From a gamma proteobacterium symbiont of Stewartia floridana (GTDB taxonomy: Bacteria; Pseudomonadota; Gammaproteobacteria; Chromatiales; Chromatiaceae): a DNA stretch of 64,000 nt. Under the pieces are notes generated by a model. The model was not told the DNA's origin. It made no database searches and was given only the letters and a program-made list of their open reading frames with translations. Each line of letters opens with the position of its first letter. The stretch's first letter is position 1. The translations under genes and the position numbers were made by a program. Positions 36,267 through 45,028 of this stretch are shown piece after piece. The stretch lies in assembly GCA_003676145.1 (NCBI GenBank), contig NAUB01000024.1:336746-400745 (forward strand), written 5' to 3'.

Positions 36267-36306
36267 AAGCGATATCCTGATTGTTTGGTTACTTGATTCA
36301 GCCTAT

Positions 36307-36330
36307 CCCAACTCAGCCGGGTGAGTTGGG
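36307..36330 (-). other. Strong hairpin in the hisH-hisA gap
   Basis: CCCAACTCA and TGAGTTGGG form a perfect 9-bp stem around a six-base GC loop, three bases after the hisH stop. No U-run follows on the minus strand, so complete termination is unlikely; an RNA-processing, stabilising or polarity role is possible. It is the only sizeable gap among hisHAFIE. Confidence 0.6.
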
Positions 36331-36332
36331 TC

Positions 36333-36974
36333 TCAATGCTTCCAGTTGACGAAATTCTTCAGCAGGCGCAAGCCGTCATCCGCACTCTTTTCCGGATGAA
36401 ATTGCACGGCAAACAGATTCTCCCGGGCAATGGCGCTGGCAAAACTGACCCCGTAATCGGTGGTCGCGGCAATCAGATCCTGCTGTTCCGGGTCGACATA
36501 ATAGCTGTGCACAAAATAGAAACGGCTATCCTGGTCGATACCCTGCCAGAGCGGGTGGTCGCTCTGTCGGTTGACTTTGTTCCAGCCCATATGCGGGATC
36601 TTCAACGCCTCGCCATCCGGGGCCACGCCACCGGGAAAGTGCCTTACCTGACCGGCAAACAGTCCCAGCAGTTCGGTACCGCCATTCTCCTCACTCTTTT
36701 CGAGCAGCACCTGCTGCCCCATACAGATACCAAGAAACGGTTTACTGTTGGCTGCCTGCAGAACCGCCCGGTTGAGATGGTGATCGGAGATGGCCGCCAT
36801 GCAGTCCCTGGCAGCGCCCTGACCGGGGAATACCACCCGGTCCGAATTCAGAATCAACTCAGGATCATCGGTAACCAGTACCTCATCCCGGGCAGATGCA
36901 ACATGCTCAACCGCTTTGGCGACTGAGCGCAGATTTCCCATACCGTAGTCGATGACGGTGATACGCTGTGACAT
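36333..36974 (-). CDS. hisH: Imidazole glycerol phosphate synthase, glutaminase subunit HisH
   Basis: 213 residues, a class I glutamine amidotransferase. The nucleophile cysteine lies in PFLGICMGQQVLLE and the His-Glu pair in FAVQFHPEKSADDG; the oxyanion region is FPGQGAARDC. It supplies ammonia to HisF through the complex. It follows hisB by 23 bases. Confidence 0.97.
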   Translation of the reverse strand: MSQRITVIDYGMGNLRSVAKAVEHVASARDEVLVTDDPELILNSDRVVFPGQGAARDCMAAISDHHLNRAVLQAANSKPFLGICMGQQVLLEKSEENGGTELLGLFAGQVRHFPGGVAPDGEALKIPHMGWNKVNRQSDHPLWQGIDQDSRFYFVHSYYVDPEQQDLIAATTDYGVSFASAIARENLFAVQFHPEKSADDGLRLLKNFVNWKH

Positions 36975-36997
36975 CTTGATACCTGTGAAGCGTTTCT

Positions 36998-37588
36998 TTA
37001 CAGAGAGCCCTTGGTCGAGGGTATTTGCTCAGCCATGCGTGGATCCGGCTCCAGCGCAAAGCGCAACGCCCGACCTAACGCCTTGAAGATCGTCTCTGCC
37101 TGGTGGTGCGCATTTGTACCACGCAGGTTGTCGATGTGCAGGGTGATACCCGCGTGGTTGACCAGCGCCTGAAAAAACTCCTGAAACAGGTCAACATCGA
37201 ACTCGCCGATTCGGCCACGGGTGAACACCACTTCGTAGACCAGCCCCGGTCGTCCGGAAAAATCCACGACGACCCGTGACAGGGCCTCATCAAGCGGTAC
37301 ATAGGCATGGCCATAGCGGCGAATGCCCTTTTTATCCCCGACGGCTTTGCTCAGTGCCTGTCCCAGGGTGATCCCGATATCCTCCACCGTGTGGTGGGCA
37401 TCGATGTGCAGATCTCCCTTGGCAACCACCTTCAGATCGATCAGTCCGTGGCGCGCTATCTGATCCAGCATGTGATCGAGAAAGGGCACACCGGTAGCAA
37501 AATCCGATTCCCCACGACCATCCAGATCCAGCGTGATGCTGATCTGGGTTTCCAGGGTATTGCGCTCAACTTGCGCGGTACGCTGCAT
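36998..37588 (-). CDS. hisB: Imidazoleglycerol-phosphate dehydratase HisB
   Basis: 196 residues, the monofunctional form without a phosphatase domain. The two manganese-binding histidine motifs are [11 protein letters not shown] and [13 protein letters not shown]. It removes water from imidazole glycerol phosphate in the cytosol. It is the first gene of the his cluster here (hisB-H-A-F-I-E); hisG, hisD and hisC are not in the window. Its promoter should lie in the 137 bases up to 37725. Confidence 0.97.
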   Translation of the reverse strand: MQRTAQVERNTLETQISITLDLDGRGESDFATGVPFLDHMLDQIARHGLIDLKVVAKGDLHIDAHHTVEDIGITLGQALSKAVGDKKGIRRYGHAYVPLDEALSRVVVDFSGRPGLVYEVVFTRGRIGEFDVDLFQEFFQALVNHAGITLHIDNLRGTNAHHQAETIFKALGRALRFALEPDPRMAEQIPSTKGSL

Positions 37589-37725
37589 AGCTAAAGACTC
37601 CGATCAATGAATGCCATGGTCAACAGGACGATGTTCCCATCCCCCCGGTCAAACCGCTTATTCTAGAGAAAATCGGAGAAAATGACAGTATGGAAGCTGA
37701 TTCAGCCGCTCATCAGCTCAGCAGA

Positions 37726-38682
37726 TCAGAATAACTCCGCCTCAACTTCCAGGTAGGCGAGACTGATATGGCGGCCCACATTACGATCAAAATCGACCCA
37801 GTCGTGAAACCCGGCCAGACTTTGGCTCACCGCTTCACTCATCTCAAAATCGCTCATACCCTCTTCATAGTATTTGGCCACCTCGGATTTGAGCAGCGAG
37901 AGGTATTCACGGTAGCGCAGCGGCACCTCTCGGCCACCTGTCTGCCCATGGCCGGGAACAAACAACACAGCGGAGGTTGCCAGCGCCATGTCGATGGCTT
38001 CAATGTTGCCCCGGAATGTCGCACTGTCCATCTGGCCCAAGCGCTTGCTCATCACATTGTCGCCAAGGAAAATCACTCTCTGCCGCGGTAGTTCAAGCAT
38101 GATATCTGAGTGACTGTGGGCTTTGGCCTGATAGTGGATCCTGATGCTGACGCCTGCCAGGATCATCTCCTCCCCATGGGCGGCAGACCGATTGGGCGGC
38201 ACCTCGACCGTCCCCTCGACGGCGCCCTTAGTCATTCGCATCAGGGTTTGCATAAAGCTTTTACCCTCCCCGATCGCCACCAGTTTACGCATCGTCTCAT
38301 GGCCAAAAATCAGCACCTCGGGATAGGCTTCCTTGAACGCCTGATTGGCGAACCAGTGATCCCCATGAATGTGTGTATTGAACACCGCCACCACCGGCAG
38401 ATCACTGACCTTGGCAATCTGACGCAGCACCATTTCACCGATCTGAACACTGGATCCCGGATCGATCACCAGAATACCCTTCTCACCGACGATAAAAGCC
38501 GGATTGTTGATAAAGCCCTGGTTCTGCACCGAGGGCACACCCAGAGGGCCGTGTATGACATAAACCCCTTTGGTTATCTCATCGGCGGCATAGTCCGGTA
38601 TGGCAGCACCCCGCTCAGCGAATGCAGAGAAAGAGTGAAACAGAAAGATCAGCAAGAGGCATTTCGATATCAGTTGGTTCAT
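37726..38682 (-). CDS. Periplasmic metallo-beta-lactamase-fold hydrolase
   Basis: 318 residues with a signal peptide (MNQLISKCLLLIFLFHSFSAFA). The zinc-binding motif is THIHGDHWF, followed by downstream His and Asp ligands (HSHSDIMLELP, VPGHGQTGG). The sequence YVIHGPLGVPSVQNQGFINN resembles MBL-fold proteins found with quinoprotein and thiosulfate-oxidation systems; the exact substrate is unknown. It is not likely to be an antibiotic-hydrolysing enzyme. It is transcribed on the same strand as the his genes but separately. Confidence 0.85.
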   Translation of the reverse strand: MNQLISKCLLLIFLFHSFSAFAERGAAIPDYAADEITKGVYVIHGPLGVPSVQNQGFINNPAFIVGEKGILVIDPGSSVQIGEMVLRQIAKVSDLPVVAVFNTHIHGDHWFANQAFKEAYPEVLIFGHETMRKLVAIGEGKSFMQTLMRMTKGAVEGTVEVPPNRSAAHGEEMILAGVSIRIHYQAKAHSHSDIMLELPRQRVIFLGDNVMSKRLGQMDSATFRGNIEAIDMALATSAVLFVPGHGQTGGREVPLRYREYLSLLKSEVAKYYEEGMSDFEMSEAVSQSLAGFHDWVDFDRNVGRHISLAYLEVEAELF

Positions 38683-38811
38683 GGTGATAAATGTTCTGTA
38701 GTGGAGTTCTTTTGTGTCCCGCTCGTGGCAGAGAACCGCATGGGCATCAGACAGCAGATCAGATTGTGACCGGGCCTGGTATCTATTAAAACTGTGGATT
38801 CGTCAGGGTTA

Positions 38812-39249
38812 TCAGCTATTCAACCAGAAGGTCACCGGGCCATCGTTGATCAACTCCACCTGCATGTCCGCACCGAATACCCCGCAGGCAACCGGATTGT
38901 GGTGATCTGCCGCCTGTTCTGCCAGATAACCGAACAACTCCTTACCAAGCTGTGGCTCGGCGGCGGTGGAAAAACCGGGGCGCATCCCTTTGCGCGTATC
39001 GGCCGCGAGTGTGAACTGGGGAACCAACAGCAAACCACCGGCAATCTCACTCAGGCTCAGATTCATCCGACCCTGCTGATCAGGAAACACCCGGTAACCG
39101 AGCAGCCGTTGCAACAAGCGATCCGCCCGGCTCCGGTCATCCCCTTTCTCGACACCAACCAGCACCACCAGTCCGGTGCCAATCTCGGCAACCGACTCTC
39201 CATCGATCAACACCCGTCCCTGTTTGGCCCGCTGCAGCAGTCCGATCAT
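38812..39249 (-). CDS. dtd: D-aminoacyl-tRNA deacylase
   Basis: 145 residues. It removes D-amino acids wrongly attached to tRNA. The family motifs are present: GLVVLVGVEKGDD, the active-site VPQFTLAADTRKG, and the Gly-cisPro segment INDGPVTFWLNS at the C-terminus. Its start overlaps the stop of the upstream proline iminopeptidase gene by four bases, a pairing seen in many gammaproteobacteria. Confidence 0.95.
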   Translation of the reverse strand: MIGLLQRAKQGRVLIDGESVAEIGTGLVVLVGVEKGDDRSRADRLLQRLLGYRVFPDQQGRMNLSLSEIAGGLLLVPQFTLAADTRKGMRPGFSTAAEPQLGKELFGYLAEQAADHHNPVACGVFGADMQVELINDGPVTFWLNS

Positions 39250-40196
39250 CCCAGCAATCTCGCGTAGTGTTGCGTGGCTTCCACCAGTGCACTGCGAATA
39301 CCGGTTTCTGTCGCTGAGTGACCCGCGTCCGCAACCACTTTCAGTTCACTGTCGGGCCAGGCCTGGTGTAACTCCCAGGCAGACTTCATTGGACAGATCA
39401 GATCATAGCGCCCCTGCACAATCGTCCCGGGGATGCCGGCCAGTTGTGTCGCCTCCTTGAGTAGCTGATCAGGTCGTAGAAAGGCATGATTGACAAAATA
39501 GTGCGCTTCGATGCGCGCCAGACTGAGGGCAGTATGGGGGTCTGAAAAGAAACCGACCACCGATGGATTGGTCAGCAGGCTGGAGGTTCTGCCCTCCCAG
39601 ACTGACCAGGATTTGGCGGTTGCCATACGGGAGATCTCATCGTCACCGGTCAATCGCCGGTAATAGGCATGCAGCAGATTCTCTCTCTCATGTTGCGGTA
39701 TCGGAGCGACAAAATCCTGCCAATAATCGGGAAACACCCAACTCGCACCTTGCTGATAAAACCACTCGATCTCCTGATCCCGACAGAGAAAGATGCCTCT
39801 CAATACCAGTGCCGTCACCCGCTCAGGATGGGCCTGGGCATAGGCTAACGCTAAGGTTGAACCCCATGATCCACCGAACAGCAGCCATTTCTCGATCTTC
39901 AGTGCCTCACGGATACGTTCAATATCTTCGACCAGGTCCCAGGTGGTATTGTCCTGCAACGAGGCATGAGGTGTTGAGCGTCCACTACCCCGCTGATCAA
40001 ACAGTACGACCCGGTAGAGTTCAGGGTCAAAGAATTGTCGATGGTAAGGTTCGCAACCGGCACCCGGCCCGCCATGCAGAAACAGCGCCGGAATTCCCGC
40101 AGGATTGCCCACCTCCTCAATGTAGAGATGGTGTTGAGCATCAACAGCAAGCCGCTGGGTCTTATAGGGTTCTATGGCTGGATAGAGGTCATTCAT
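39246..40196 (-). CDS. pip: Proline iminopeptidase
   Basis: 316 residues, started at MNDLYPAIEPY, the conserved family N-terminus; in-frame upstream codons to 40238 would overlap the regulatory DNA of the first small RNA unit. An alpha/beta hydrolase: oxyanion loop HGGPGAG, nucleophile serine in GGSWGSTLALAYA, and a late Asp and His (GRYDLICP, DAGHSATE). It releases N-terminal proline from peptides in the cytosol. It is co-transcribed with dtd. Confidence 0.93.
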   Translation of the reverse strand: MNDLYPAIEPYKTQRLAVDAQHHLYIEEVGNPAGIPALFLHGGPGAGCEPYHRQFFDPELYRVVLFDQRGSGRSTPHASLQDNTTWDLVEDIERIREALKIEKWLLFGGSWGSTLALAYAQAHPERVTALVLRGIFLCRDQEIEWFYQQGASWVFPDYWQDFVAPIPQHERENLLHAYYRRLTGDDEISRMATAKSWSVWEGRTSSLLTNPSVVGFFSDPHTALSLARIEAHYFVNHAFLRPDQLLKEATQLAGIPGTIVQGRYDLICPMKSAWELHQAWPDSELKVVADAGHSATETGIRSALVEATQHYARLLG

Positions 40197-40211
40197 AATC
40201 GATTTGTTCAG

Positions 40212-40251
40212 TGTAAGAATCACCCTATGCTCTGACAAGACAATTCTTACG
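40212..40251 (+). promoter_or_regulatory. Degenerate GacA-like site pair of small RNA unit 1
   Basis: TGTAAG-AATCAC-CCTATG (40212-40229) keeps one perfect half of the GacA consensus TGTAAG-N6-CTTACA. A second site, GACAAG-ACAATT-CTTACG (40234-40251), lies 22 bp downstream. The offsets to the RNA start (79 and 57 bp) match those in the other three units. Confidence 0.5.
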
Positions 40252-40307
40252 TATTGCCGGTTAATTTTCCCACTTTAATAGGCAGGGCTTTATGCCAAGA
40301 TAATCCC

Positions 40308-40426
40308 GTCATCATCAAGGAAGAACTGGCTTGTAGCGCACAAGGTAAACCATGGACAGGTTGCTTAGCAAAACAAGCTGATGACAGAAAGCCCAACGCA
40401 GGGATTGCAGTTGGGCTTTCACTTTT
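40308..40426 (+). ncRNA. Rsm/Csr-type small RNA, unit 1 of 4
   Basis: The most diverged member of a four-copy array. The 5' end GTCATC pairs with GATGAC at 40380-40385; the other copies use GTCGTC with GACGAC or GATGAC, so the stem is kept by compensating changes. Within it GGA occurs in AAGGAAG and ATGGACAGG. A rho-independent terminator follows (40388-40426): GCCCAAC and GTTGGGC flank a loop containing GGGAT. Length of about 119 nt and exposed GGA fit RNAs that sequester CsrA/RsmA. The class is inferred, not matched to a database. Confidence 0.6.
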
Positions 40427-40493
40427 AAGACGGTTGAAAACAGCAATTCAGATCGCCTGCGACAGCCGACCCGGAATCGGTGGTCAGAGCCCC

Positions 40494-40533
40494 TGTAGGA
40501 AAATTCTGACACGCTAACAGGATGATTCTTACA
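40494..40533 (+). promoter_or_regulatory. GacA-like site pair of small RNA unit 2
   Basis: TGTAGG-AAAATT-CTGACA (40494-40511) has two differences from TGTAAG-N6-CTTACA. A second site with a perfect right half, AACAGG-ATGATT-CTTACA (40516-40533), lies 22 bp further. They end 79 and 57 bp before the RNA start, as in the other units. Confidence 0.55.
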
Positions 40534-40589
40534 CCACAAAGGTAACTTTTCCCAATTTAAATTGTGGGATTTCGTGTCATCATTAAATT

Positions 40590-40714
40590 GTCGTCAATCA
40601 AGGACGTGTTACAGGACAAGCCACAACGGATGGTAGATGGACGAGGAGCTTTGCCAACCAAGCCGATGACAACCAAGCCCAACTGCATGGATTGCGGTTG
40701 GGCTTTTTCGTTTT
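40590..40714 (+). ncRNA. Rsm/Csr-type small RNA, unit 2 of 4
   Basis: The 5' GTCGTC pairs with GATGAC at 40665-40670 using one G-U pair. Six GGA motifs are seen (AAGGACG, CAGGACA, CGGATGG, ATGGACG, GAGGAGC and the terminator loop). The segment GCCAACCAAGCCGA before the closing strand is shared with units 3 and 4. The terminator (40675-40714) has a stem from GCCCAACTGCA to TGCGGTTGGGC around TGGAT and a run of five T. It is probably a CsrA-titrating RNA. Confidence 0.75.
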
Positions 40715-40795
40715 CCCTACCCCATCCCCAGTAGAACCGAGCCGGATCACTGCAACCGATACCAGCGTCCGGTTGCCCTGACCTGCCCTATTTAA

Positions 40796-40835
40796 TGTAA
40801 GAATTTTCTTACAACCATAAGAGAAAAATCTCACA
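40796..40835 (+). promoter_or_regulatory. GacA upstream activating sites of small RNA unit 3
   Basis: TGTAAG-AATTTT-CTTACA (40796-40813) is a perfect match to the GacA/UvrY consensus. A second, weaker site TAAGAG-AAAAAT-CTCACA (40818-40835) lies 22 bp downstream. The first ends 78 bp before the RNA start, exactly as in unit 4. Confidence 0.8.
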
Positions 40836-40890
40836 CATAAATTGTGAATATTGCCAAGTTTGCTGTAAAAAATTGTGTCAAAATTCAGTT

Positions 40891-41017
40891 GTCGTCATCA
40901 AGGACGTCTCTAAAGGGAAAACTTCGTAAAGGATTTTACAGGGAAGGGAAGCTTAGCCAACCAAGCCGACGACTATAAGCCCAACTGCAAGGATCGCAGT
41001 TGGGCTTTTATCTTTTC
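40891..41017 (+). ncRNA. Rsm/Csr-type small RNA, unit 3 of 4
   Basis: GTCGTC at the 5' end pairs perfectly with GACGAC at 40968-40973. GGA motifs: AAGGACG, AGGGAAAA, AAAGGATT, CAGGGAAGGGAAG (two) and the terminator loop. GTAAA-GGAT-TTTAC (40926-40939) places GGA in a hairpin loop, the preferred form for CsrA binding; unit 4 has the same hairpin with different stem bases. The terminator (40977-41017) shows GCCCAACTGC and GCAGTTGGGC around an AGGAT loop and ends in a T-run. It begins about 78 bp after a perfect GacA box. Confidence 0.8.
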
Positions 41018-41246
41018 AGACCTGAATAGCCCCCTCTGTGACGATGGTTTGTCATGTTCGGACATGGCATCCATGGTCTGTAGAGAGGGACGCAAAGCCA
41101 AAAAACTCGCTCAGCAGGCATGGGACGACAGCTTCAAAAGCCGTAGAGAAACTCCGAAATCCGCCAACTCTTCGCAATAATGTCTGAAATTGGTCAATTT
41201 CCTCAATTTGACACAATTATTAATCATAAAAATCAATAAGTTAGGA

Positions 41247-41286
41247 TGTAAGAAAAATCTTACAACCAATTACGAAAATTCTCACA
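41247..41286 (+). promoter_or_regulatory. GacA upstream activating sites of small RNA unit 4
   Basis: TGTAAG-AAAAAT-CTTACA (41247-41264) is a perfect consensus palindrome. A second site, ATTACG-AAAATT-CTCACA (41269-41286), follows at 22 bp. The preceding gap 41018-41246 holds a hairpin and an isolated GGACGCAAAGCC string but no gene. Confidence 0.8.
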
Positions 41287-41341
41287 TGAACATGGTGCAA
41301 ATTCCCACAGCAAATGTGAACTTTTATGTCACAATTTAATT

Positions 41342-41465
41342 GTCGTCATCAAGGACGTTACTTCAGGGATATGTAGCAAAGGATTGCACAGGGAAGAAAT
41401 GCTTAGCCAACCAAGCCGACGACTGTAAGCCCAACCGCAAGGATTGCGGTTGGGCTTTTTCTTTT
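41342..41465 (+). ncRNA. Rsm/Csr-type small RNA, unit 4 of 4
   Basis: GTCGTC pairs with GACGAC at 41418-41423. GGA motifs lie in AAGGACG, CAGGGATA, AAAGGATTG, CAGGGAAG and the terminator loop. GCAA-AGGA-TTGC (41376-41387) is a small hairpin with GGA in the loop, matching the unit 3 hairpin by compensating changes. The terminator (41427-41465) has a perfect 11-bp stem from GCCCAACCGCA around AGGAT, then T5-C-T4. It converges on typA, whose stop is about 70 bases away. Confidence 0.8.
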
Positions 41466-41533
41466 CAGCTCGGATAGAAGCTCCATGAGAGGGTGACCTC
41501 GAACAATGGAGCCGTGATGAGAGATCCGCAGGG

Positions 41534-43345
41534 CTACTCCCTGGAGGCCCGTTTCCGCTCATGCTCCTTGAGGTATTTCTTGCGAATACGAATCTCCTGG
41601 GGCGTGACCTCCACCAGTTCATCCTCTTCGATAAATTCCAGTGCCTGCTCCAGGCTGTATTTCAGTGGCGGAGTCAGAATGATGGCGTCATCCTTGCCGG
41701 CTGCACGAATGTTCGTCAGCTGCTTACCCTTCAGAGGATTGACCACCAGATCATTATCTCTGGCGTGAATCCCCACAATCTGCCCCTCATAGACTTCATC
41801 ACCCGGTGAGGTAAAGAGTCTGCCCCGCTCCTGCAGGTTGTAGAGGGCAAAGCCGAGGGATTTACCCTGACTGTTGGAGATCAGTACGCCGTTTTTACGT
41901 GGCGCGATACCCCCATGCTGGGCTGGACCGTAGTGATCGAAGACATGGTAGATCAGGCCAGTACCTGAGGTGCTGGTCATGAACTCTGTTTGAAAACCGA
42001 TCAGACCGCGCGAGGGAATGATGTAGTCGAGGCGTACTCTTCCCTTGCTGTCCGGCACCATATCCTTGAGTTCACCTTTGCGGTTACCCAGGGCCTCCAT
42101 GATCGTTCCCTGGTCGTTCTCCTCCACATCCACGGTCAACTGCTCGTAAGGTTCACAGATCTCACCATCGACCTCGCGGAATATTACCTCGGGACGGGAG
42201 ACGGCCAATTCGAAGCCCTCCCGTCGCATACTTTCAATCAGTACCGAGAGATGCAGCTCACCCCGTCCGGACACTTTGAACTTCTCAGGATCGGTCCCCT
42301 CCTCGACACGCAGTGCAACGTTGTGGATCAACTCCCGTTCAAGTCGCTCCTTGAGCTGTCTCGAGGTCAGGTATTTGCCCTCCTTACCGGCAAAGGGCGA
42401 GGTATTGACCTGAAATGTCATGGAGACGGTCGGTTCATCCACCGTCAGCGGGGGCATGCTCTCCACATGTTCAGGATCACACAGGGTATCCGAGACGTTC
42501 GGCGCCTCCATACCACTGATCGCGATGATATCTCCGGCGGTCGCCTCATTGACTTCAAATCGCTCGAGCCCCAGATAGCCATAAACCACGCCGATCTTGG
42601 CGCGATGCTGCTCACCGTCGTACTTCACCACCATCACCTGCTGATTGGGCTTGATACTTCCCCGGGTCACCCGACCGACCGCGATGGCGCCGACGTAACT
42701 GTTGTAATCCAGATTCGAGATCTGCATCTGGAATGGCGCTTCGGGATCCACCTCAGGGGCAGGACAGTGGCTGACAATGGCTTCGAACAGGGGCGTCATG
42801 TCACCTTCGGTGATATCGCTTTCCAGACCGGCATAGCCACCGACCGCGGAGGTGTAGACAATCGGAAAATCGAGCTGATCATCACTTGCGCCGAGGCGAT
42901 CGAAGAGCTCAAACACCTGGTCGATTACCCAGTCCGGACGGGATCCGGGCTTGTCGATCTTATTCACCACCACAATCGGCCGAAGACCGTGTTGAAACGC
43001 CTTCTGGGTTACAAACCGGGTTTGCGGCATCGGGCCTTCCTGGGCATCCACCAGTAGCAGCACCGAATCCACCATCGAGAGCACCCGCTCCACTTCACCA
43101 CCGAAATCCGCATGTCCGGGGGTGTCGACGATGTTGATTCGGTAGTCGTTCCAGCGTATCGCGGTGTTCTTGGAGAGGATGGTGATGCCCCGCTCCCGCT
43201 CCTGGTCATTGGAATCCATCACCCGTTCGACCTTGCCGAATCGTTCGCCGAGGGTACCGGACTGTTTCAGCAACTCATCCACAAGGGTGGTCTTGCCATG
43301 ATCAACGTGAGCGATTATGGCGATATTTCTAAGATTCTCGATCAT
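41534..43345 (-). CDS. typA: Ribosome-binding GTPase TypA/BipA
   Basis: 603 residues, the normal size. GTPase motifs are at the N-terminus: [26 protein letters not shown] and [11 protein letters not shown]. Domains II, III and V of the elongation-factor type and the TypA-specific C-terminal domain follow ([39 protein letters not shown]). It acts on the ribosome in assembly and stress adaptation. It stands alone, facing the small RNA array. Confidence 0.97.
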   Translation of the reverse strand: MIENLRNIAIIAHVDHGKTTLVDELLKQSGTLGERFGKVERVMDSNDQERERGITILSKNTAIRWNDYRINIVDTPGHADFGGEVERVLSMVDSVLLLVDAQEGPMPQTRFVTQKAFQHGLRPIVVVNKIDKPGSRPDWVIDQVFELFDRLGASDDQLDFPIVYTSAVGGYAGLESDITEGDMTPLFEAIVSHCPAPEVDPEAPFQMQISNLDYNSYVGAIAVGRVTRGSIKPNQQVMVVKYDGEQHRAKIGVVYGYLGLERFEVNEATAGDIIAISGMEAPNVSDTLCDPEHVESMPPLTVDEPTVSMTFQVNTSPFAGKEGKYLTSRQLKERLERELIHNVALRVEEGTDPEKFKVSGRGELHLSVLIESMRREGFELAVSRPEVIFREVDGEICEPYEQLTVDVEENDQGTIMEALGNRKGELKDMVPDSKGRVRLDYIIPSRGLIGFQTEFMTSTSGTGLIYHVFDHYGPAQHGGIAPRKNGVLISNSQGKSLGFALYNLQERGRLFTSPGDEVYEGQIVGIHARDNDLVVNPLKGKQLTNIRAAGKDDAIILTPPLKYSLEQALEFIEEDELVEVTPQEIRIRKKYLKEHERKRASRE

Positions 43346-43507
43346 CAGGGTGGTCCAGCAAACAAAAATGAGGGCGGATTATACCCATGATTATGGGATC
43401 GGTTCTCTTTATTTAATTAACTGTTAAAATACAGCAAGTTACTTCAACAATTAAAAACAATAGAGAGAAACTATCGTCAACTTCTTTTGATTACGAAACT
43501 TTCAGAT

Positions 43508-43530
43508 TTACCCACAGCTCCTGTGGATAA
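43508..43530. other. Inverted pair of DnaA-box-like sequences
   Basis: TTACCCACAG and CTGTGGATAA surround CTC. The right arm contains a perfect DnaA box (TTATCCACA on the minus strand), the left one has a single mismatch. The 706-base gap from 43346 to 44051 is AT-rich and shows no gene. A single pair is not enough to call an origin; it could be a DnaA-controlled promoter or a titration site. Confidence 0.4.
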
Positions 43531-44051
43531 CATTGTTGATAAACGCTGAAAATTGCTGCCCAGGCCAGTAAATCCGGGACCGGACATTAAATCGTAAAAA
43601 AAATGAACAGCTGCTCAACCTCCTTATAAATCAACTAATTAGATATTACACAGTGTATAAAAAATCTATTTACAGGCGCTGCCGGTGAGCCATTCTGCGC
43701 AAACAGAGCGCTTGTGAACAGATTCGATTTCAGCGCGTCAAGTTATTGACTTGGAAATCAATACCCATAATTAAATTATTGTTTTTGAATCTGTCCCAGA
43801 GTGACTCAACAGGGCTGAGTTAACTCATGCAGCCCAAGCCGGATCAATCAGGCTGGATGGCAATGTGAATTAAGAGATGAGAATAATCTAATAGATTTGA
43901 CTGCTTCTAGAGCTTGCACTTGAACAAAATAATAGCCAGGATAGTCAGACACACAACAGCACAGGCAGAGATAAAGCCTGGATCGATGACTGAGTCCTCT
44001 GATACCAAAGTGCTGAATAACAACCAACATAGCCTAAAGTAGTAGAAGTTA

Positions 44052-45008
44052 ATGAACTCATCCGTCCTTGCTCCATTACGCGAGCACTTGGCTACGCGAG
44101 TCATCGGCCAGACCAGCTTTATCGATAGCATGCTGATCTGTCTGTTGAGCGATGGTCATCTGCTTATCGAAGGCCTCCCCGGACTGGCTAAAACCACTGC
44201 GGTGAAAGCCCTGGCAGAAGCAATCGAAGGCGACTTCCACCGGATCCAATTTACCCCTGACCTGTTGCCTGCCGACCTGATCGGCACCGATATCTATCGC
44301 CACGAAAAGGGTGACTTCGAGTTTCGTCAGGGCCCCCTGTTCCACAATATTCTGCTTGCAGACGAGGTCAATCGGGCCCCCGCCAAGGTTCAATCCGCCC
44401 TGCTGGAAGCGATGGGTGAACATCAGATCACCGTCGGACAGACCACCTACCAGCTGCCGCAGTTCTTCATGGTGCTGGCGACCCAGAACCCGGTGGAACA
44501 GGAGGGTACCTACCATCTGCCGGAGGCCCAGCTCGACCGTTTCCTGATGCAGGCAAATGTGGAGTACCCGGATCGCGATGAAGAGCTGCAGATCCTGGAG
44601 CTGGACAATGCCCAGCAACAGCAGAAACCGACACCGCCAAGCAACCCGCTGAGCCAGAAGGAGCTTTTCGCCATCCGTCAGGAGGTGAACAAACTCTATC
44701 TGGATCCAAAGCTGAACAGTTACATCGTCGACCTGGTGCAGGCGAGCAGAAACCCGCAAGCCTATGACAAGGATCTGACCCGATGGTGTCGTTTCGGCGC
44801 CTCGCCCCGCGCCAGTATCGCACTGGCCCGCTGCGCCCGTGCACGTGCCTGGCTGGACGATGAGGAGTTCGTGGCACCGCACCATATCCAGGCGGTTGCA
44901 CCGGCGATTCTCAGGCATCGCATCCTGCTCACCTTCGAGGCCGAGGCGGAAGGTATCACCACCGATGATTTCCTATCCCGTCTGCTGGATATGGTCGCCA
45001 TCCCTTAA
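44052..45008 (+). CDS. MoxR-family AAA+ ATPase
   Basis: 318 residues. Walker A is EGLPGLAKTTAVK, Walker B LLADEVNRAPAK, and sensor motifs ATQNPVEQEGTYHLPEAQLDRF follow, as in MoxR proteins. These act as chaperone-like ATPases with von Willebrand A partners in assembling or activating envelope complexes. It is the first gene of a seven-gene operon (MoxR, DUF58, DUF4381, two VWA, TPR, BatD) and ends 20 bases before the DUF58 gene. Confidence 0.94.
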   Translation: MNSSVLAPLREHLATRVIGQTSFIDSMLICLLSDGHLLIEGLPGLAKTTAVKALAEAIEGDFHRIQFTPDLLPADLIGTDIYRHEKGDFEFRQGPLFHNILLADEVNRAPAKVQSALLEAMGEHQITVGQTTYQLPQFFMVLATQNPVEQEGTYHLPEAQLDRFLMQANVEYPDRDEELQILELDNAQQQQKPTPPSNPLSQKELFAIRQEVNKLYLDPKLNSYIVDLVQASRNPQAYDKDLTRWCRFGASPRASIALARCARARAWLDDEEFVAPHHIQAVAPAILRHRILLTFEAEAEGITTDDFLSRLLDMVAIP

Positions 45009-45028
45009 CGGCCGTCTCTGCAACCTCT

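Noticed and set aside
41041..41160. GEMM-like string GGACGCAAAGCC suggesting a c-di-GMP riboswitch
   Set aside because: The partner elements (GGGCAAACC upstream and the GGTAGC/GGTTACC part) are missing, and no gene follows in the right place.
40212..41465. Tandem repeat possibly a CRISPR array
   Set aside because: Units are about 300-450 bp apart with promoters and terminators; there are no short identical repeats with regular spacers.
43508..43530. Chromosome origin
   Set aside because: Only one DnaA-box pair, and no dnaA, dnaN, mnmG or parAB nearby.
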